From assembly GCA_019454045.1 (NCBI GenBank), contig SKCR01031868.1, positions 149,438-213,437 on the forward strand: 64,000 bases of DNA, given 5' to 3'. Made by a program: the position numbers and the translations under genes. The notes beneath the pieces were generated by a model that did not search any database, was not told where the DNA came from, and worked only from the letters and a program-made list of their open reading frames with translations. This document shows, piece by piece, positions 59,413 through 64,000 of this stretch. The DNA comes from Zanthoxylum bungeanum (Eukaryota; Streptophyta; Magnoliopsida; Sapindales; Rutaceae). Positions within the stretch are counted from its first letter, which is position 1. Every line of letters starts with the position of its first letter.

Positions 59413-60458
59413 TATGGGTGAGCATCGGTTCCGGGTAGACCCGGAACCGGTTGGAACCGGACCGGTTTTCCGGGTTTGGAACCAGAATCGGTTGTAATCG
59501 GGTAGGTTTCGGTTCCAAAAATGAAGGAACTGATTTTATCCGGGTAGGTTCCGGTTCCAAAATGATCGGAACCGGAACCGGACCATGGAACCGGTTTTTG
59601 GAATCGAATATAGAATCGGTTTCACTACTATTTGAGTGGTAGTTGCATTCAAAAAATTTGAACCTCTGTGTGCTTGCTTTTGTCTGCTATTTGGCATGTG
59701 CTCATCATGTTAATGGTCTCTTTGATTCCACAATACTAGAATTTGGTTGAGGAGAATGACAAAAAAGTGAAGGAACTGGAGGAAAATATAACTGCAGTTT
59801 CTTTTACTGCTGTTTCTGAATGTTGGTCTACAGACACATCAATTGTCATTGAAACTTGCTTTGCAAAAATCTCAAAATGCAGAAATTAGAAATGAATTTG
59901 AAGGTTAGTGGCACAAATTTTTTGTTGTAATATATCATCCATTTGATCCATTTTGATCATTTTTATGTTGTTGCTTGCAGGACTCTACAAACTGATGGAG
60001 GAGCTGACAGATGATGTAGAGAGATTAAATGAAACAGTATCATTCTTCCCATTGATTGTCCATTTATTTTTAATTTACTTTGATTAAACTTTAAACATAG
60101 CATACCCAAGGTTTCACAACTAGGCAACTCAATGCACTGATAATTTGCCTAATTGTAAATGAAAACATAAATTGTAATGAGGCTGACAAGCATTAAAAGT
60201 CTAAAACTTCATTTTCTTCATTCTTGAGCTTCTGCACTCCGATTTGGTCCCCATTTTTTCCTAAGGACTCATATTGGAATGTAGTTTTCATTAAAATATG
60301 GTAATTCGGAATCAGACCGGAACCAAATTGGAACCGAATAATAGGGTACCATGTTTAATTGGGTAGGTTCCGGTTCCACTTAATGCGGAACAGAATTTTT
60401 CCGGGTAGGTTCCGGTTCCATGCGGAACTGGAATCGAAACTGATTTTGCTCACCCCTA
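59413..60458. mobile_element. hAT element carrying a host gene fragment
   Basis: Ends are TATGGGTGAGCA and TGCTCACCCCTA. The 8-bp duplication is ctgttgag (59405-59412) and ctgctgag (60459-60466), one mismatch. Subterminal ggttccggttcc words fill 59425-59630 and 60300-60440. The middle is not hAT sequence but carries exon-like pieces resembling FIP37 (next entry). No transposase is present, so this is a non-autonomous, gene-carrying element of the Pack type. Confidence 0.87.
59743..60040 (+). pseudogene. FIP37: Captured fragment of a FIP37/WTAP-like gene
   Basis: Three reading pieces resemble consecutive parts of the plant FIP37 coiled coil. At 59743 onward: VEENDKKVKELEENITAVSF. At about 59840-59903, another frame: LSLKLALQKSQNAEIRNEFE. 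From 59981: LYKLMEELTDDVERLNETV. The last two are separated by a 77-bp GT-AG intron (59904-59980) that joins a split glycine codon in frame. Between the first two, coding sequence is missing. FIP37 is a subunit of the m6A mRNA methyltransferase; the identification is from memory of the family. The fragment cannot encode a working protein. Confidence 0.62.
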
Positions 60459-60495
60459 CTGCTGAGAGGTTCATCTCTGAGATCTCATCAGTTAA

Positions 60496-61122
60496 CTACT
60501 CATCTTCAGCGACACAAGCCTCATTTTTCTTTTTCTTGCCCTTGTCCTGAGACTTCATGTTTCTGTAGTCCTTTGTAATATGATCGTTTTTTCCACAATT
60601 GAAGCATTTCCCCTTGAACTTCTTGTTTGCTTGGGAAGAATCAGCTCCACTGTTCTTTCTCTTTTTGCTACCTTTTCTATCCTCGACGATGTTGGCCTTA
60701 GACTCCATAGTCTTGTAGCTGGCCTTTTCGGACTTTCTGTTGTCCTCTTCGATCCTCAATCGAACTCCAAGGTCTTCAAGGCTCATCTGCTTCTTTTTGT
60801 GTTTCAGATAGCTCCTGAAGTCCTTCCATGATGGATGTAACTTTTCAATGATAGTGGCAACTTGAAACGTCTCACAGAGTTTCATACCTTCATCCAATAT
60901 TTCATGAATGATCAATTGCAGTTCACCCAACTGAGACATTACAGTTCTTGAATCTACCATCTTGTAGTCCAGGAACCTACCCACGATAAATTTCTTTTGT
61001 CTGGCATCCTCGGTTTTATATTTCTTATCGAGAGATTCCCAGAGTATCTTCGCAGAAACCATGCCTTGGTACACATTGTACAGGGTATTGTCAAGTCCAC
61101 CCAAAAGGTAGTTCTTGCACAA
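60496..61122 (-). pseudogene. Copia-2 gag
   Basis: 208 residues resembling the copia gag UBN2 type: VYQGMVSAKILWESLDKKYK, FLDYKMVDSRTVMSQLGELQ, HPSWKDFRSYLKHKKKQMSL. A basic region precedes the knuckle CFNCGKNDHITKDY, where the last cysteine is tyrosine. The N-terminal 80 or so residues upstream of 61122 are partly readable to about 61230 in a broken frame. Gag is cut from protease by the hAT insertion. Confidence 0.85.
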
Positions 61123-61269
61123 GAAGTCGCCAGACGATCATGTCTCTTCCCGCAGTTGCTTGGCTATTTCTGATTCACCCTCCACAAGATCCGGAGGATC
61201 TTTGAGGTATTTAGCCAACTGTAGAGTTTTCAGGTAGAACAATATTTTTTTTTAATAAGTTCTTAAGAT

Positions 61270-61769
61270 TGTTAGTAATAAAGTGTTGTAAATCTAATTT
61301 GGCATGCATCACTCAATCAAAATCTCAATTATAAAACATAAACATGGAACTTGAGAAACAAGAAAAACCTGGAAATGCGTTGAAGAAAACAATTATCTTA
61401 AACCAAGCTGAGATGACTCTTTGTCCTCAAGAACTTATTAGCCCCGCATCGGTGCTCTACAGATATTGTGGCTAACGTCCTCCCAGGATTACTTGGATTC
61501 TTCTTGTTCAAGGGGCACTCCTTAACAAGATCTTGAACTATGACAATGGTGAGAACTCTCTCTTAACTCTAAAACAAAATGTATGAGACTTTTCTACTGG
61601 ATTTCAGATTCACTTTCTGTATATAGAATGAACATGGAGCCTTCTTTATAAAGGCATAGAATGGTGTCTTAAGGGCACCCTTTGGGTTGGGGTGCAACCA
61701 TCCAAAGGGTTATACCCCTCTCATCCAAAAGACATGTCCATCCTATTAATATTAGAAGAATTTTCAACA
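61270..61769 (-). repeat. 5' LTR of copia-2
   Basis: 500 bp, TGTTAGTAAT to TTTTCAACA, followed by the duplication gtcat at 61770-61774. Confidence 0.92.
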
Positions 61770-62520
61770 GTCATGAGCAGGAGATTGAAATTTGGGTTGC
61801 TTTATGTAATCTGGCTTTTTGCAAATGGTTTCGGTTCGGTCTTGGATGATTCCGAACCGAAATCAAAAACCGAAATTTGAAACCAAATCAAACTGAAATG
61901 AACTTCGGTTCGGTTCCAAATTTCAGTTTCCATTCGGTTCATAAAAAGTACGAACCGATCGGTTATCGATTTGGTTTGATTCACTCTGAAATCGAATCGA
62001 AACCGAAAATGACCACCCCTAATCATGCATGTGCATGTATAAGGTCGACCCTGGGCTATGTGCTGTATATTTTTTATTATAGCTCTCAAAAATTAATGGA
62101 CACTGGCTTTAAAATTCAATATTATAATATTATTATGTTATGTTCAATGGTTTCAAAATATATAAATAATTTTAGGCCGCGAGAATATCAAGATCGGCCG
62201 AGCGCATGCGTCAACCTACCAAAGAGTTTTATTAAAGAGTTTTATCATTTTACTTTTTTTAAACAATGTTATTGCTTGGCTTCAATTTTTTCAAAGTTCA
62301 ATAGAGATACATATATGATAAAGAATTTGGATATAATTTTACTCTTTTTTTTTTCTCAATTTTTTTACAATCTAATGTAAAATTATGAAACACAAAATTC
62401 AAACACCGAATTCAGATCCCATATTAAGACATTTTACATACAATGCGATTTTAATTATATTTACAATCGTGTTAATAAAACATCAAGAACTTTGTATCAA
62501 TAAATGTGAGTAAAATTATT

Positions 62521-62670
62521 TTCAAAAATGATATACTTACACATACTTACCCCTAAAGTTTTCCCAACTCTCTCACTGTAACTACAGTGAACTACAGTAA
62601 ATCATTGTAGCTACAGTAAGAGAGTTGTGAAAACTTTAGGGATAAGTGTGTGTAAGTATATCATTTTTGA
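62521..62670. repeat. Hairpin MITE 1
   Basis: An almost fully palindromic element. Its outer arms are ttcaaaaatgatatacttac and its complement; its centre is built on actgtagctacagt words. Arms are about 65 bp with few mismatches. No coding. Confidence 0.85.
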
Positions 62671-62697
62671 AAATTATAACAAGTATATTCAGCAAAA

Positions 62698-62824
62698 ATG
62701 ATAGACATACATAAATTCTTACATAAAATTATTACACCCCTTTCACTGTAGCTACATTAATCACTGTAGCTACAATGAGAGGGGTGTAGTAATTTTCGGT
62801 AAGAATTTATGTATGTATATTATC
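62698..62824. repeat. Hairpin MITE 2
   Basis: A second palindrome 27 bp further on. Arms gatagacatacataaattct and its complement are followed inward by tacacccctttcactgtagc and complement. It shares the cactgtagctaca centre and the aaaatgata border with MITE 1 but differs elsewhere. Confidence 0.85.
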
Positions 62825-64000
62825 TCTCGTATATTCAGATTTAATAAAATAAATTGCTCTCTCTCTCTTTTGATGACGTATGGTTTTAAAAATTGGGGGT
62901 AGCGTATCTGACATACCAATTGCTAAGTAACAAAAGAACGTATCATCTAAAACTGTAACGAGATTTCGTCCACGCAATCAACGGTGCGTTCTTCTCCATT
63001 GCATTGTCTAATCAAAATCCGCCACGTGTCATCCAATCATTTGCACTTCTTCCAATTTTGTCCACTTCTTTCTGCGAGGCTTTCGTTACATCAACTCATT
63101 GCAGGTTTTTTGCAGCAAATCTTTTATTTACTTTACCCTTGAAATTACGACAACGCCCTCAGATAAAGCATCACATGCATTTAATAAAACTTTTCCAATT
63201 TATTTAATAAAATAAATAATTTTTTTTTAAAAAAAAGTGTGAGATGAAGTTTTGTCTTTTTCGAGTACAAAGATAACAACGACTGGCAGTTTTACAGCCC
63301 AAATCCGTACTTTTATTTCAATCCCTCGGGAATCGAGGGAAATTTTTTTCTTTATTATTATTATTTTTTAAATATTCGTCCAAATCCAAAAGAATTCAGT
63401 GGCATAATTATTAAACAGGAGACTCCGTTGATATTTTCTTCCAGAATTCTCAAGACCCTTATGAAAATTTTGAACCAATGAAGGGAGAGTCAAGTGGCAC
63501 ATCATCCATATGAAATTTATTAAAATATTGAATACAAAAGTTTATAATACATTTATAATTTTAAGTATATTAAAGCATAAATATCTACTCTCTTTCAAAA
63601 ATATGAGAAGAATTCTACTATTAATTTGAAGAGAATTTTTACTCTCAAAATTGAGAGATTTTGACTCATTGTCATTGCATGGAATCAAACTTGTGCTCTC
63701 CCATTTGGGAGAGAGCCAAGAGCCTAGTCATACTCTTTTAACAATTAAAAAAATGATGATTAAAAATAAGAGTAAAAAAAGAGATTCGGAAACTCATACC
63801 GTTTAGTATGAGATTCATAATGAAAAATCATCCTCATTAAAAACTCTGGTAAAGATTTGAGATAATTATTCATCCCGAATTTTGATTTCTAAATCATTTA
63901 GTTCGAGCTTTAAAATTGAGATAGAATTCAAGATGATTTTTTCGTCTCAAATATATAGTTCGGCGAGATTAAGATTTATAAATTTCGATCCGTTTTGATC
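62825..64000. other. Unassigned sequence at the right edge
   Basis: No gene is supported. A ct microsatellite lies near 62860. A G-box-like gccacgtgtcat lies at 63022-63033 with caat words nearby, possibly a promoter of a gene outside the window. From about 63820 to 64000 are gagattc/aattcga words like those at 49980-50230. Confidence 0.4.
63590..63745 (-). mobile_element. Possible tRNA-derived SINE fragment
   Basis: The minus strand reads gactaggctcttggctctc, then agagcacaagtttgattcc, a spacing and B-box-like word (gtttgattcc) that fit a tRNA-derived Pol III promoter. No A-tail or duplication was found. Confidence 0.3.

Larger units (their letters stand above)
55420..61769 (-). mobile_element. 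Copia-2: Ty1/copia retrotransposon
   Basis: LTRs of 496 bp (55420-55915) and 500 bp (61270-61769) with TGTTAG...TTCAACA ends. The duplication gtcat is perfect (55415-55419 and 61770-61774). The polypurine tract TGTGGGGGAT (minus strand) sits inside the left LTR. Gag, protease, integrase, RT and RNase H read in copia order on the minus strand. A hAT element sits between gag and protease. No canonical PBS was seen beside the 5' LTR. Without the hAT the element is about 5.3 kb. Confidence 0.92.
54751..62289. repeat. 596-bp tandem duplication, second copy split by copia-2
   Basis: Copy 1 is 54751-55346. Copy 2 is 55347-55419 plus 61775-62289. Each copy contains the right half of the hAT element and about 240 bp of flank (atcatgcat ... 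ggcttcaatttt). The junction at 55347 joins the flank to the hAT interior through shared aatttt. The order of events is hAT insertion, duplication, then copia-2. Confidence 0.87.

Noticed and set aside
61877..62380. 167-residue plus-strand frame
   Set aside because: Lies across the hAT right end and duplicated flank; copy 1 of the duplication interrupts it and no family matches.

Overview
This is nuclear DNA of a flowering plant, probably a eudicot. The window is AT-rich and mostly transposable elements of several plant lineages, often inserted into one another. It holds one intact host gene: a five-exon cytochrome P450 on the minus strand (44694-48250) that reads as CYP734A (BAS1-type, brassinosteroid-inactivating). 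No rRNA, tRNA gene or CRISPR array was recognised.

Left and centre (2863-41103) form one nested stack that can be ordered from target-site duplications (TSDs). The oldest layer is a Ty3/gypsy remnant (gypsy-3) with its 3' LTR at 2863-3526 and a 143-bp tandem array. A Ty1/copia element (copia-1, 5164-40026, TSD aatct) inserted into that array. Copia-1 was then hit three times: a 13.9-kb Ogre/Tat-like gypsy (gypsy-1, 5427-19308, TSD cggac) in its 3' LTR; a 1.0-kb non-autonomous CACTA element (19636-20644, TSD ttt) in the same LTR; and a young 10.6-kb Tat-lineage gypsy (gypsy-2, 26202-36794, TSD gtagg) in its leader. All three retrotransposons are transcribed on the minus strand. Gypsy-2 carries an extra gene on the opposite strand (28387-30617) with clear introns and a domain resembling 'putative gypsy type transposon' (PF04195-like), plus a 115-bp array related to the 143-bp array of gypsy-3.

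Right part (41690-64000): fragments of hAT- and CACTA-like elements and a large inverted repeat lie downstream of the P450. Upstream of it are about 3 kb of quiet promoter and intergenic sequence, then a decayed RTE-type LINE (51520-54172) and a hAT element (54370-55107, 8-bp TSD). Half of that hAT and its flank are tandemly duplicated (596-bp unit). A second copia (copia-2, 55420-61769, TSD gtcat) sits in the second copy. Copia-2 itself contains another hAT (59413-60458, 8-bp TSD) that carries exon pieces resembling the plant m6A-writer subunit FIP37, with a spliceable intron. The last 1.7 kb has two adjacent hairpin MITEs, a possible SINE and otherwise unassigned sequence.

The retroelement genes are mostly broken; gypsy-2 is the freshest, with all visible RT, RNase H and integrase catalytic residues kept and only a few lesions. 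Boundaries given with TSDs were read directly from the bases. Lineage names rest on recognising protein families and were not checked against a database.
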